From positions 32,399-96,398 of the forward strand of contig VCJN01000968.1 of the NCBI GenBank assembly GCA_006384855.1: 64,000 bases of DNA. Reading direction: 5' to 3'. A model generated the notes under the pieces. That model worked only from the letters and a program-made list of their open reading frames with translations. It did not search any database and was not told the DNA's origin. This DNA comes from Tetraselmis striata (Eukaryota > Chlorophyta > Chlorodendrophyceae > Chlorodendrales > Chlorodendraceae). A program made the translations under genes and the position numbers. How positions within the stretch are numbered: the stretch's first letter is position 1; the number at the start of each line of letters is the position of its first letter. Of this stretch, positions 22,135 to 34,075 are shown in pieces.

Positions 22135-25100
22135 TCACTCGCCCGCGAGGGCGGCCAAGCTGGCGCGCGACCCGGACGCGGTGCTCTCCGCCTGGCGGGA
22201 CCACATGTCGGAGTAGACGCCGCCGCGCTCGAGCAGCGCGGCGTGGCTGCCCACCTCCTTGATCTCGCCCTGGTGCATGACCACGATGGTGTCCGCGTCC
22301 ATGATGGTGCTGAGCCGGTGCGCGATGATGATGGTGGTGCGCCCCTCGCGCATCTGCGACAGCTGAGCCTGCGCACCCGCAGCGGCCGAGGGCGGGCTCA
22401 GTTGCGGCACATGCCGGCCATCGCGGCCTGTGGGTGCCGACGAGGTAATACCAAACACTGCGAATCGCAACCTGCTTCGCCTGCCAGAGGTCAAGTCTAT
22501 ACGAAACCACAGCGAATGTTGTTCTAAAGGTTGCGTACAAGCCCATTTAAGCCTCACTATAACAGGGGTTATTGACTGCTGCGTCCGCACCCATACTTCT
22601 ACTGTAGCCTCCTGTGCAATTCATCGCCGGCATGCCGGGCTGCCTCTCATTTGGCGCGTTGTCACCACCGCGCTGGCGCCCGTTGGCAGGCAGACAGGCA
22701 GGCAGGCGGCCGTTCATGCCGGGCCGCCACCACGAGGCGCCGCACGGCGCCGCGGCCACTGCGTACCTGGATGGCCTTCTCGGTGATGGTGTCCAGGGCG
22801 GAGGTGGCCTCGTCCAGCAGCAGGATGGGCGGGTTCTTAAGCAGCGTGCGCGCGACCGCCACGCGCTGCTTCTCCCCGCCGCTCAGCCGCAGCCCGCGCT
22901 CGCCGACGACGGTCTCGTAGCCCTGGAGCGGGGACACGCACGCGCATGAGAGCGGAGCGAGTCGGCATCCACCACTGCGCCGCATCCACTCCACACATCC
23001 GGCACCTCATCGACAGCTGCGTCAGGAATCAGCAGCGGATGGGGGTCGGGGACGGGACGGCGCGCCCGCACCTGCGGGAAGCGCTCCGTGATGGGGCCGT
23101 GGATCTTGGCCGCCATGGCCGCGCGGTGCATAGCGTCCTCGCCCTCCTCCGGGTTCCCGTACGAGATGTTGTAGCCGATGGTGTCGTTGAACAGGACGGT
23201 GTCCTGCGTGGCGGGTAGCGGCAGCGGCAGCGGCGCGTCGGGACTCCCGCGGCGGCTCCTGCAACGCACTCGCAACTACGGGCAATGGAACGCTGACCAA
23301 GGGGGGGGGGGGGGGGGGACCTGCGGCACCACGCCGATTGCGCGGCGCAGCGAATGCTGCGTGAGGGAGGCGATGTCCATGCCATCGATCGTGATGCATC
23401 CCGCTGAGGAGTCACAGCCAGAGTCAGCCGCTGGGATATGGAAACCTGCCGCGGCTTGTTGAGGAGACGTCAACATGACAGTGGAAGCCCCCACCCCCAG
23501 GGCGCCTCGGCACAGTGCGGGGGTGGGTGGCGCCCTTACTGAGTGGGTTGTAAAAGCGGAAGATGAGGCGCAGGATGGTCGACTTGCCGCTCCCGGTCTC
23601 CCCCACCAGCGCGAGCGTCTTGCCGCCCTCCGCTTTGAAGTTCAGGTTGCGGAGCACCGGCGTGCCGGGGATGTACTCAAAGCCCACGCCGTGGAACTCC
23701 ACGGTGCCGGTGCTCACGGTCAGCGCTTTGGCGTCGGGCTCGTCCTGCAGCGCATGCAGCAACCGGTTGAGAGTGCATCATTATTTCCCCAGGGAATGAA
23801 TGCATGTGATTGCAGACGTAGATGTATGAGTATGTGTACATGTGTATGTGACTAATACGGCCCAACACCCCCCTTTCAGTAGGCGCCCCCAGACCGCATG
23901 TCATTCAGTGCGGCGCACCTTGATGCCCGAGTTAGAGCGCAGCAGCTCAAACATGTTCTCCATGTCTGCAGACAGAGCCCAGGGAGGCCGCGCTGTCAGC
24001 CGCCCCACGCGCATGCGGCGTGCGCATGCCGGCGAGGCGCGGGCGCAGGCGCGCACCGATCATGTACTGCTGGATGGTGCGGTAGTAGGTGCCGAAGAAG
24101 TTGAGAGGCGCGTAGAGCTGGTTGAGCATCGTGACAAACAGCACGACATCGCCCACCTGGGGGGGCGTTAGGGGAGGCGGGAGACGTTAGGGGCATTACA
24201 GGCGCGGCATGGCGGGTGGGGGCGGGGGCAGTGTCGCCACCCCCCTGGGGAGGGAGTGCAGTCATGAATTAATGGGGGTACGGGTAGGCGGCACCCACCG
24301 TGAGCTCGCCGGCAGCGACGCCCTTCACGCAGACGATCATGCCGCAGACAAGGCCGGTGCAGATGACGAGGCTCTGCACGACGTTGAGCGCGTTGAGGCT
24401 GGCCAGCAGCTTGTACTCCACCTCCTGGTACTCCTCGATCGCCGTGCCAAAGTTGCGGCGCTCCAGCTCCTCGTTGGTGAAGTACTTGACGGTTTCGTAG
24501 TTGAGCAGCGCGTCGGTGGCCTTGGCGCCTTTGGCGTTGTCCTTGGTGTTCATGTCCCTGGGCCGCAGTGAGGATACGATAGATCATCAGGGTGGAGTCA
24601 TGCGATTAGTTGGGTCGGCGGCGCGAATGTTGATCTGTTTGGGGAAGTTTGGCCAGAGGCAGGCCGACAATGCGGGCCGGCTGCAGGGCATGGGGCATGC
24701 TGCGGGGTGATGATTTGTTTTTGGGGGAGTGGGGTCCCACCGGCGGAAGTGCCCCCGCCACTCGGTGAGGACGACGGTGAGCGGGATGTAGGAGGCCAGG
24801 GTGACAAAGACCACCACGCTGACCCAGGGCGTCAGCTTCCAGGCGATGAAGATGGAGGCAAACACGATGTCAAACATCTGCGGTCCGATGCTGAACACCA
24901 CGATGGAGCTGCGGAAAGAGGGAGGGGGTGAGTCAGATACGTAAGGTGGGCAGCTGCGGCGGCATTGAGCTGTTGCTGGCACAGCTGGGTTGGCCGCCCT
25001 TACACTGTCTTCTCAAGGCAGGGAGAGCTGGGGAAGACCCAAATGAGGCGCAGGATTGCGGGGAGGGGCGGCGGCGGGGCGGGGCTCACAGCAGGTTCTG

Positions 25101-27727
25101 GATAGCGCTGGTGCCGCGGTCCATCACGCGCATCACCTCGCCCGTCTTGCGCTTGAGGTGGAAGCTGAGGTCGAGGTCCAGCATCTTGGTGAACAGGTCG
25201 ACGCTGATGCGCTTGTAGGCGCGCTGCGTGACGGGGATCCACAGGTAGGAGCGCAAGTTCTGGATGAGGCCCACGCTGCCGCCGCCGGTGCCGCCCTGTG
25301 GGCGCGGCATGGGGCGGGGTGATCAGGCCGCTGCCTGCTGGGCCGGGCCGGAGGAGTGGCGCCACGCTGCCGGATCACCTTACCGGAACCGCACTTTGGC
25401 TTCGCAATACAGCACTGGTTCTGACAGGAAAGAAAAGGACACCCATCCAAAATTATGTAGGGATGCAACTTGCACGATTATGGCGCAAACATGCTTATCT
25501 TTACTTTTGCGACCTGTTGTGAGCCCAGGGGACCGGCGCGGTGGTGGGGGCGGGCGGGGGCGCGCACCTGGATGACGTAGAACACGAGCCAGTAGAAGCA
25601 CCAGGGGAAGAACGCGGCCGCGAAGGGCACCACGCTGCCGCCCTCGCTGTGGGTCTGCTGGTCGATCTTGGAGAGCTGGTTGATGGTGTTGGCGTACAAG
25701 ACCGGCACCTGGCGGCAGTGGAGCGGACGAGCGGGTGGGTTGGGGGGGGTGAGACTGGGGGCAGCTGGATGCGGTGTCGCAGGAGATCTGGTGTGGGCCA
25801 GGGGGACGGGGGGTGGCGGCACTGGCGCCAGCATGTCTGAGGGCAGCGTCCAGCATGGGTGCAGACGCGGTAATATGCACACCACGAATAGCAACAGGGC
25901 GCTGCCTGCCAGAGGGCATGTGGAGGCCAACTATAGCCAAACTATGGCGAAATGATAGTCAGTGTCCCTATGGGTTGCTAGCAAGCCCGATATGAGGCTT
26001 AACACGGGCTCATGTAGGTGCGTGGGCACACGTACGCGGCCGACTGCGGGCTACTCGGGAGCCATGGGGGCATTTCCTGAGGAGACATTCAGGGAACATA
26101 AAGGCCCCTCTCTCGCAAGGCGGGCAACCGGGATGAGTGTGGCATTGTCCGGGGGGGGGGGGGGGGGGGGGATGGGGCCCTGCGGCGGCGGGTGGCCGCT
26201 TCGGAGGGTGAGGGGGGCGGGAGGTTAGTTGGGGGCGGGCTGAGGGGGTGGGGGCAGTCACCATGAGGTTGAGCCCGCGCATGAGGACGATGAGCACCAC
26301 GCACACCAGCGTGCGCGCCTTGAGCCCAATGGTGTCGGGCCACACGTACGCGAGCGCCAGCACGCACAGCTTGAGCCAGCTCTGGGCCTTCTTGCGCTCG
26401 GCGCCCTCGCCGCCAATGTCCACCGCCACCGACGATAGCAGCGACTCGCGCAGCACCTCCTCCTCCTCCTCGGAGGGCCCGCTGCAGGCGCGCACCAAGG
26501 ATGTGAAGGACTAGGGTATGTCCAGGGCATCATAAGCCCTAACCCTATGACGATGCCCACTGCAGGTGGGTAGGATAGCGGGTGACGAGGCAACTAAAGG
26601 AAGCTGGTGTGTTTGTGTGTGTGTGTATGGGGTTGGGGTTGGGGGGAGGGGGGGGGGGGGGGGTGTGTGCACCTGAGCGCGTGGTGCATGAGCGTGGCGG
26701 CCGCAATCACAAACTGGCCCACTGCCAGGCAGCCCCTCACAAGCGGCGCCTCGTTGGTCCAGCCCCAGTGCATGTAGTGCATCCTGCGCGGCGCACCGCC
26801 ACAGTCCTCAGGCACCACGGCATGGAGGGGTGCTGTTTGCTTTGAGCGCGACGTGACAGGGTGAGCTCGCCGAGGATTGTAAACAAAAAGATAGCTTTTC
26901 CGCATAACTCGGGCGGGGGGATTCTGTGTTCCAACGTGGGGGCAGGTGCGGTGGTGGGGCTCACCCCAGGTCGCTGTAGGCGGTGACGGCGTACACGAGC
27001 AGGGCAATCCACATGATGCCGTGCTGGTTCGCGCGGCACCACTGCACGCGCGCCACCACGGACATCACCTGCAAGCGACCGGCAGCCGCCGGCAAGCGCG
27101 CTGTCAGACTGTGCCGAGCTTGACCTCGGCTGCGTCGGGCTGCGAGTGACCGCACCGACGGCTGCATTGGGACTGAACATAACAAGCGCTGCCCATTGCC
27201 GGGGTTAGTTGGCAAGGCGGCGGGCGAGCGGGAATGGGGGGGGGGGGGGGGGGGGGGGGGTGCGAGGGCGCACCGCCAGCGCAGCGAATGTGGCGGTGGC
27301 GGCCGCCTCGTAGAAGAGCGACACGGGCGCCGCATCCGCCTCGGTGACCAGCCAGGTCAGCCAGCCGGCGTGCACCGCCGCCAGCAGGGGCGTCCACAGA
27401 AGCGCGGCTTCGTCCCACCCGGCCCAGACCTCCCTCGCGGAGACGCCGGCGCGCCGGAGGACGGCGAGCCGGCGCGACTCGGCGTACACCTGAGGCCGGG
27501 AGCAGCGCGGGGAAGTGAGAGACGGGCGACGGCGAACGGCCACGTGGCCAGAGTTTATTGATTGAGGAAAGCCTACACGGCGGGACGGCATGGAGTCCTA
27601 CCGTGATGCATCCAAGCAGCAGCAGCACGGTCCCTGCGGCAGTCTCGAACCAGCAGGGCGACAGCGTGAGGTGTTGCAGGGCCGGCCCGCTCGCGGCGCC
27701 GCACCACTCGGCGGGCGAAGTCGCCAT
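22135..27727 (-). CDS. ABC half transporter, ABCB6/HMT1-like (16 exons)
   Basis: ATP-driven half transporter of the ABCB6/ABCB7/Atm1 group (mitochondrial or vacuolar membrane; family substrates are glutathione- or heme/metal-linked). Exons: 27727-27602, 27489-27274, 27068-26965, ~26795-26673, 26481-26262, 25708-25568, 25295-25090, 24908-24741, 24557-24299, 24156-24057, 23965-23919, 23744-23540, 23403-23321, 23203-23072, 22922-22767, 22368-22135 (~840 aa). Exons 1-5 encode an extra hydrophobic N-terminal domain, as in ABCB6/HMT1 but not ABCB7. The core carries [14 protein letters not shown] (exon 9), DMENMFELL (exons 10-11), Walker [10 protein letters not shown] (~617), Q-loop VVPQ, signature [13 protein letters not shown] (~724), Walker [13 protein letters not shown] and H-loop AHRLS (~780). 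All catalytic motifs are intact. The exon 3/4 join is out of phase in my reading, so that boundary is uncertain. Many introns begin with C-rich tracts on the sense strand. Confidence 0.93.
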
Positions 27728-28772
27728 CGGAGCGGCCGCGTTGATCGCGGGAGAGAACTGCGGGCTACTTTTAGGGGTTGCCGACTTGTATGGGCACGCG
27801 GAAGGACGCGGCGCTACCCCTCGACAGGTGCTGTGTACTACGAGATGATGGATCCTACTGGAAAGTCAGTGAATTCATGCAGCAGTTGCCACTGGTAAGG
27901 TGTGTTGGGGAGAGGGAGGGTGTTGGGAGGAGGGGGTCGACTCGAATGTGCTGTGGAAGTGTTGGGCGGTAATTTATCACCCTGCTGACGATCCCCACTA
28001 TACCGGTAGTTGATCCCGCGAATTCGGCGATGGTTGCTGTCATCGCGTTCTTGGAGCACGCGCGGCAGAAGTCGGCGGTTATAAAGGAGAATCTCTATGT
28101 AGTCGCTATATAAGCGAATTTAATTAATAGTATCCGCTACAGCAGCAGGACGAATCCTCATGTTTCCTTTTGTGAAAGCCCGTAAGGAATATGTAATAAA
28201 AAACGAATCCTCATGTTTCTCATGCTAATGTTCAACCATGTAGAAGGGGCACGTATTCCCAGATAAAACCAACGGATCGAATACGATAAATATGCTGTAC
28301 GATGCCGATATGATGGGATGTAGATACACAATGTCGATACCCTGGCCTGTAGCAAGTCGCGCGCAGCGCGCCCCACATCGGCGGACGCAAGACAGGTGGG
28401 TCCGAGGACAAGCGTAACATACTACGAGAGCCGACCCTACTGCCGGCTACTGGTAAATATTGATGTAATATACAGTAGGCTGCGGCAGGTCTCGGCCCGT
28501 CTCCGGCGCACTACCACAGGGTACTTGCGTGGAATATATTTAATCCTTACATGAGCTAGGAGCAGAAGACTACAGACCCGGCAGCATACCGTTGGCCGTG
28601 TCGACGGAAACAGTACCGTACCGGTACCCGGTACCTGGCCGAGCCGCTGCTGAGCCAGCAGGTGGGCTACTTCCATCTCGCAGGCGGCCAACGTTGTCCA
28701 GCACCAGCCCTGGGCGCTGAAGTTGGACGCGTTCTTATCGCCTGTACGAATCCGTGACGGCGCACAGGCATC
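27728..28772. promoter_or_regulatory. Divergent intergenic region (ABC transporter / LRR gene)
   Basis: About 1 kb between two divergently transcribed start codons, so it presumably holds both promoters. A CGAATCCTCATGTTT sequence occurs twice (about 28151 and 28204), and there is a GTAC-rich palindromic stretch at about 28612-28640. No TATA-like element stands out. Confidence 0.4.
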
Positions 28773-31700
28773 ATGACGCAGCGGTTCGGGCGACCGGTGT
28801 CGAGGTCGTTGCCGCCGCCTGGGCGAGGCAGTGGCGCGGGATGGGCCGACCATTACACCGAGCCGCCGGGCAACGGCATGACGCGCCGGCCGCCGCTGTC
28901 GCCCGCGCGCTCACAGTTTACCGTCCCGTCAGGAAGCTACAGCGCCCAAAGCCGGGAATCTACCCCGTCGCTGAGGGACTCGTCGAGTCCTCGAGGGATG
29001 CGGTCTCGTGATCAGGAGGAGGACAAGGAGGAGCGCCAGCAGCACCGGCGGGCCTCCACTGCAGCAAAGCCACACGACGCCCCGGGCGGCGCCGGGGAGC
29101 CCGATCAGTTCGTCGCCGTGACCGCGCACTGCTGTGAGCTGCAATCGGTGCACTGGAGCGCAGTCTGCCGGGCGTCGGGCTTCGATTCCGCGCGCCCGTG
29201 CAACCAGATCCTCAGCCTCGACCTTGGCGGCAACATGGTTAGCCACCTTGCGGGCATGGAGTGCTATCCTTGGCTTCTGTCCCTCAGCCTCGCGCAGAAC
29301 GACCTCCGCAGCCTGGAGGCAAAGCGGCTTCCCTTCACGCTCACACATCTCAATCTCTCTCACAACATGCTGACATCTCTTGAGGTAATCGTCATCGTCA
29401 ATCACCCTGCATGCTGATAGTTCTGTAGCCGCTGTTACAATAGTGTACTTCTGGGCTTTTTGCGCGTACCAAAGGATCACACCGCAGCAGGCTCTAATGA
29501 AGTCTGGGCACCGGGGGCAGGGCCTGGAATCGATGCCGCACCTAGCCTGGCTGGACGCCAGCCACAACGCTATTGAGGACGTTCAGCCGCTAGCCATGCT
29601 GTTCCAGCTGAAGGAGCTGCACCTCGGCAGCAACAACATCGTCAACTTGGAGGGGCTGGAGGGCCTGAAGGATCTGTCACTCCTCGAGCTGCACGACAAC
29701 CAGGTGAGCCTCGCCCACCACGGTCCACGCAGCTACAGCTTCACGACAATGAAGCGTCCATCCCTGACAGCTGTGGCGCGCGTTTCTGTGCGCAGTTGGC
29801 CGATGAGCTTGAGATCCGTGTCGCCCTGACACCGCTGGCAAATCTGGTCACGATGACTTTGGCTGGCAACCCCTTTGCTGCGCGCCCGAAACGGCTGCGC
29901 TCCCTTTGCATCGACCTCCTGCCGGGGCTGATGTGGCTCGACGGGGCCAAGATTGGCCGAGTTGCCACTTGTTGCTCCTCGCCCAACAAGTACGCTGTCC
30001 TAAGCTCGGGGAGCTCCCCAAAGAACACAGCTGGGCGCGGCGGGCCAAACGCCTCGGCGTACCTACCGCCTCTGTTTGCCCACCTGCCCCCGGACACCAT
30101 GCTGCTGCCTCAGCAGCGCGCATGCCATGTCAACAACGTGCGCCCCGGGACAATGAGCTACCTGGAGAACCTTCTCCAGGAAACAGCCGCTGTTAAGGGC
30201 CTTCAGGTAACCCCGCCCACAACATACATACAGGCATATACATTGAAATAATATACATGTATATATTATGATGTATGAAGAGGCCGATCGCTAAATGCCT
30301 TTTGTTGGAAGTAACCTGACTTGTACCGTATTGTGTCAGTGGGTGATGCACGCATCTGCCAACATGTTCAAGGCGCAGCCAGCCGAGCTGCTGGACGGCA
30401 GATCGGGCGACAAGCGCCCCCCTGCTCCCCGCGACCCGTCGTGGCGGCATCAAGCCGCGGTGAACACGCACGTGCGCCGCCAGCAGGCCGCCCAGCTGCG
30501 GGAGGCGAGCCCAGAAGAGGAGCTGCAGGTGCGGCGACACACATCGCATTGCGCTTTATACTTTTTCGTTCTGTCTTCAAAGATTGTATTATCATCTCAT
30601 ATAGATTGTAGAGGATAGTATATGCGCTGTAAATATAATTATGTAGCCCAGCGGAGTAACATACCTGCTTACTTACAAATACTACTACAGCTGCTGGTGC
30701 CGTTGCACCTATACCAACTCTTATCATCAGCCCAAAACCGGGCTTGTTTGCAACATGTTGGAACGCTCGTTATAGTTCTGTCTACATTTGTCCTGTGGTG
30801 GGCATGGGGGCTCCTATTTGCGCGTTTTATACCGCGTTGGCACCCGTACATTGTCTGATCTCGTTAAGAGTATAGATACGAGTATACCGCATCTCCTGGT
30901 TATGTTCTGTATTGTCTTTTGCTTTCCCCAGCCATGCAAGCGCCCTGTTGCTCATCCCCCCCCCCCTTCTCGCTGGCAACCACCCATCTCCAGGGCCACC
31001 GCTCCAGCGGCCCGCTTCCGGACCGCTCCATGCCAGTCGCCCAGGCGGCATTCACAGACCGGCGCCCGCGCCGCGGCAACTCGGACACGCGGCCGTGGAG
31101 CTACATCCCCAACATGCACTCCGCCCAACACGCGGAACCCGCGACGGAGGTGCTTCGTGGTTTGGCGGGCGACCGCCAGCACTTTTATCGCCAGCCGCCT
31201 CCGCAATCCAAGCAGGTTCGTAGTCACTCCCCCTTCCGGCTCCGCTCTTCGTGCAGGCAGCACACAGATAGGCATACTAACAAACACAGTCCATTGTATT
31301 TAAACGGGTAATCCACCATGTCGCCAGGATGTCATTATTGGACATGCAAAGATTCTATAATTGCAAGAGCTGCATTTAGCTGCTGCAAGATGTGAGCAGG
31401 AACAAACACCAAGCCTGGATGATGGAATGATAAATAATACTAATAACCCCTAAGTTAATAAGTCCACTATTCCGATATGCATTACAATCTTTCCAAAATG
31501 CCAATAAATCTCACCATTTCCGAGTAATGCGCTCCTTTGTCATGTCAGTGGGCTCTGCGGCGGGGATGTTGATATGCAGTTTTGGTCCTCCGCCGGTCCT
31601 CCCAATGCTGCGCAGGATACTCTCTGGCAGCCCGTGGTCTCTCCCGCGGACTTTTCGCGGCGCTACACGCAGCGCAGTCCGGAGCTGGTGCACGAGGAGC

Positions 31701-32383
31701 GCGTCCGCCCGCCGCGCGTGCCGCTGCCGCACAGCAGCCACGACACGCCGGCCTGGGAGCGCCCCCACGAGGCCAACTTCGACCAGCACGGCGTGTCGCC
31801 GTACGGTACTGTCAGCCCCCCGGGCGCTCCGTCGCCGGCACGCAGTGCTGTGCTGGATGATGACGGGCAGCAGAGCGCCATGACGCGCCTGTACAGCGCA
31901 GCGTCCTCCGGTATCCCGGAGAATGTGCAGTTCCCGGGGCGCGGCAGCTCCGCCGCCAGCCGTTCGGCCCGCCCCGCCTCGGCGCGCCAGTCGAGCGCTG
32001 CGAGGTCGCATGCCACGATGTCGTCCACTCGCGAGAGCGCTATGGCAGCCGCTGGCGCGGGCAGCGCGCCCCCTGCGTCGGCCACGATGGACAAGCCGGG
32101 CGGGGGCAAGGACGCCAGCTCCGTGCAGCACGTCTACGTCCGCATGGACGACGCCTTCATCAGCTCACTGCAGCGGCAGAGGCGGGACGGCGGGGAGCTG
32201 GAGGCGCGCGGCATGCAGGCGCCCGGCGGGCCGGCTGAGGAGGTGTTTATGTCAAAGATCGCCAACAAGGGGCGCAGCAGCGCGGAGGAGCTGCTGGCCA
32301 TGCTGGACGCCGTGGTAGAGAAGAAGCACCACTACCTCGCCGAGCTGGAAAGCTTGGGGAGCAGCCCCGTCCCTCAGTACTGA
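28773..32383 (+). CDS. SDS22-type leucine-rich-repeat protein (6 exons)
   Basis: Exons 28773-29384, 29521-29703, 29796-30206, 30340-30528, 30932-31214 and 31580-32383 (~826 aa). Residues 1-115 are disordered (Ser/Pro/Arg, then EEDKEERQQHRR). Five or six LRRs of the SDS22 type follow (about 135-310): ILSLDLGGNMVSHLAGM, THLNLSHNMLTSLE, LAWLDASHNAIEDVQPLAML, LKELHLGSNNIVNLEGLEG, LSLLELHDNQ. They end in an LRR-cap-like LVTMTLAGNPFAARPK segment with LLPGLMWLDG. The rest is low-complexity, with a short helical C-terminal segment (SSAEELLAMLDAVVEKKHHY). SDS22-type LRR plus a long disordered tail occurs in centrosomal and ciliary scaffold proteins such as CEP97; that role here is only a guess. Exon 5 contains a 10-base C-run, and the more protein-like frame after it differs from the one entering it, so that exon's frame is uncertain. 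Confidence 0.8.
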
Positions 32384-34075
32384 GCTCATGTACTGATGGA
32401 GGCGGCAGCGGGGGGGGGGGGGGGGGGAGGAGGGAGGTGGGGGGGGGGGGGGGGGTGGGGCTCAGGTGCGGGGCCGTGGTTGCGCCCCGCACCTGAGCCC
32501 CCCCCCCCCCCCCCCCTCCTACCCCACTGCATGGATTGGGCAGCAGGTTGACACGATCTCACTCGCAAGACAAGTAGACAGCCAGCTACATACTTGCGGG
32601 CGGTGAGCTGACATGGCTTTAAAACCACTGTATGTACTGTAACACTTCCCTCCGCCATCAACCAATCCAGGAGCGAGCCCGGTGCTCCGCTGCCACTCGC
32701 CGGACTGCCGGCAGAAGCCGGCACGCTACCCAACTCCCGGCTACCCGCATCCGCGTGTAGCGCGCCCTGGCCAACCTGTCCACTACCCGCAGTGCTGGGC
32801 TGGCGGGGTGGCAAGGCTGAAGGTCGGACTAAGTGCAGGCGAGTCGGCGCGGGTGATGTCTGCAAGCGGCGTAGGCTACCTGGTACTGGCACGCGCGCCA
32901 GGAGTGAGCTCCGCGAGCGTGGCGGATGAGCAGACAGCGCGCTGAGGAGATGATGTGGCGGTGGCATCGCATCAGGGGTTTAAAATTTAGGGGGTAAATT
33001 TTGCGGATGAACTGTGCATATATATATACCGATGATATCGTAGGACGAGTTTTGGAGTTTGTGCAGGTAGCCTTGATGGCGACGAGCAGCAGCTGCGGGT
33101 GGCTTTGAATATGTTACAGTTGTCAGTGCTCAATTGGGCCCTTAGTGGTATCAGCAGCAGCTCCTGTGCTGGCCATGGGTTCAACTGGGGCGGCTGGCTG
33201 GTGCACCTTGGCACTGCTGCATTCTGGTATGTAAAGCCTGCATTCTGGCGGCTCCTGTCTCTAAACTACTTGTTGCGGTGATGCCCAGAGTTACATGACC
33301 ATCTGAGATCAATCTAGGGTTTGGACATGTTCGCCACATCCCTGCTGGTGGCTCTCTAGGAGCCGAGCTCCTGGGGGAGCTCTCCGCTCCCTAGTACATT
33401 ATGCTGTACATGTACTATTCCTAAGTACTGGTACCAAACTTCGGCACAACACGTCCAGCTCCCAGTGGGCAGTGCAGCCTGCCCAACCCTGTAGCTGGTG
33501 GTCTTACAGTGTTGGACCAGTGTGATCTATTGATCCTCAAGAACGAGTACGACGAGTACCAGTACGCAGTACCGTAGTCGCGCCTCTGCTGCTACCGGGT
33601 AGTACATGTGCAGCAGTGGTCCCAGGGCCTTCCTCGGTCTCCGCATTTGTCATGTTGGGCAGGTAGTATGTACAGTGCATTCTCAGGATATGTCTTCAAC
33701 ATACCGGGGGTGGGGGCCGAGTTGGCACTCGAAGATGGGACGTGTACTCGTAGGTTGCGCGCATTGGCATGGCATTCCCGCACATTTACTGCAAGACTCA
33801 CCGCCACCTGCCGGACCCGCCAACCTGGATACACCGGGTACATGCCCGCCAACCTCAGCGACATGTGACGGAGTGAAGGCAACCGTGTACTCCATGGCAA
33901 ACAACACTGTCCTGTACCTCATTCGGCCCGCGTTTTTCTCAATGGTAGCGGCCGCTTGCGATACATATATGCGGCGCCGTTCCTCTATGCTTAGTGACGG
34001 CTTAAGAGTTCTCTGAATCGCTTATATCTTACGACTATGCCATGTCCTGAGTTGCACTCCGAGTAAGCACCAACC
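32384..34075. other. Intergenic with a long G/C hairpin
   Basis: No gene recognised. Directly after the LRR stop codon comes a long G-rich tract and a C-rich tract enclosing an inverted repeat (32457-32498), forming a potential long hairpin or cruciform. A ~45-bp segment near 32690-32735 resembles one near 36079-36120. Frames at 33.1-34.0 kb are short and featureless. Confidence 0.5.
32412..32516. repeat. Inverted repeat with flanking G- and C-runs
   Basis: An 18-base arm (32457-32474, ending CTCAGGTGCGGGGC) pairs perfectly with 32484-32501 across a 9-base loop. The G-rich tract to its left and the C-run to its right can extend the stem further. It lies 30-130 bases beyond the LRR gene stop codon and would sit in its 3' UTR. 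Confidence 0.85.

Noticed and set aside
28929-29567. Minus frame of 212 codons
   Set aside because: Antisense to exons 1-2 of the LRR gene, whose repeats are unmistakable.
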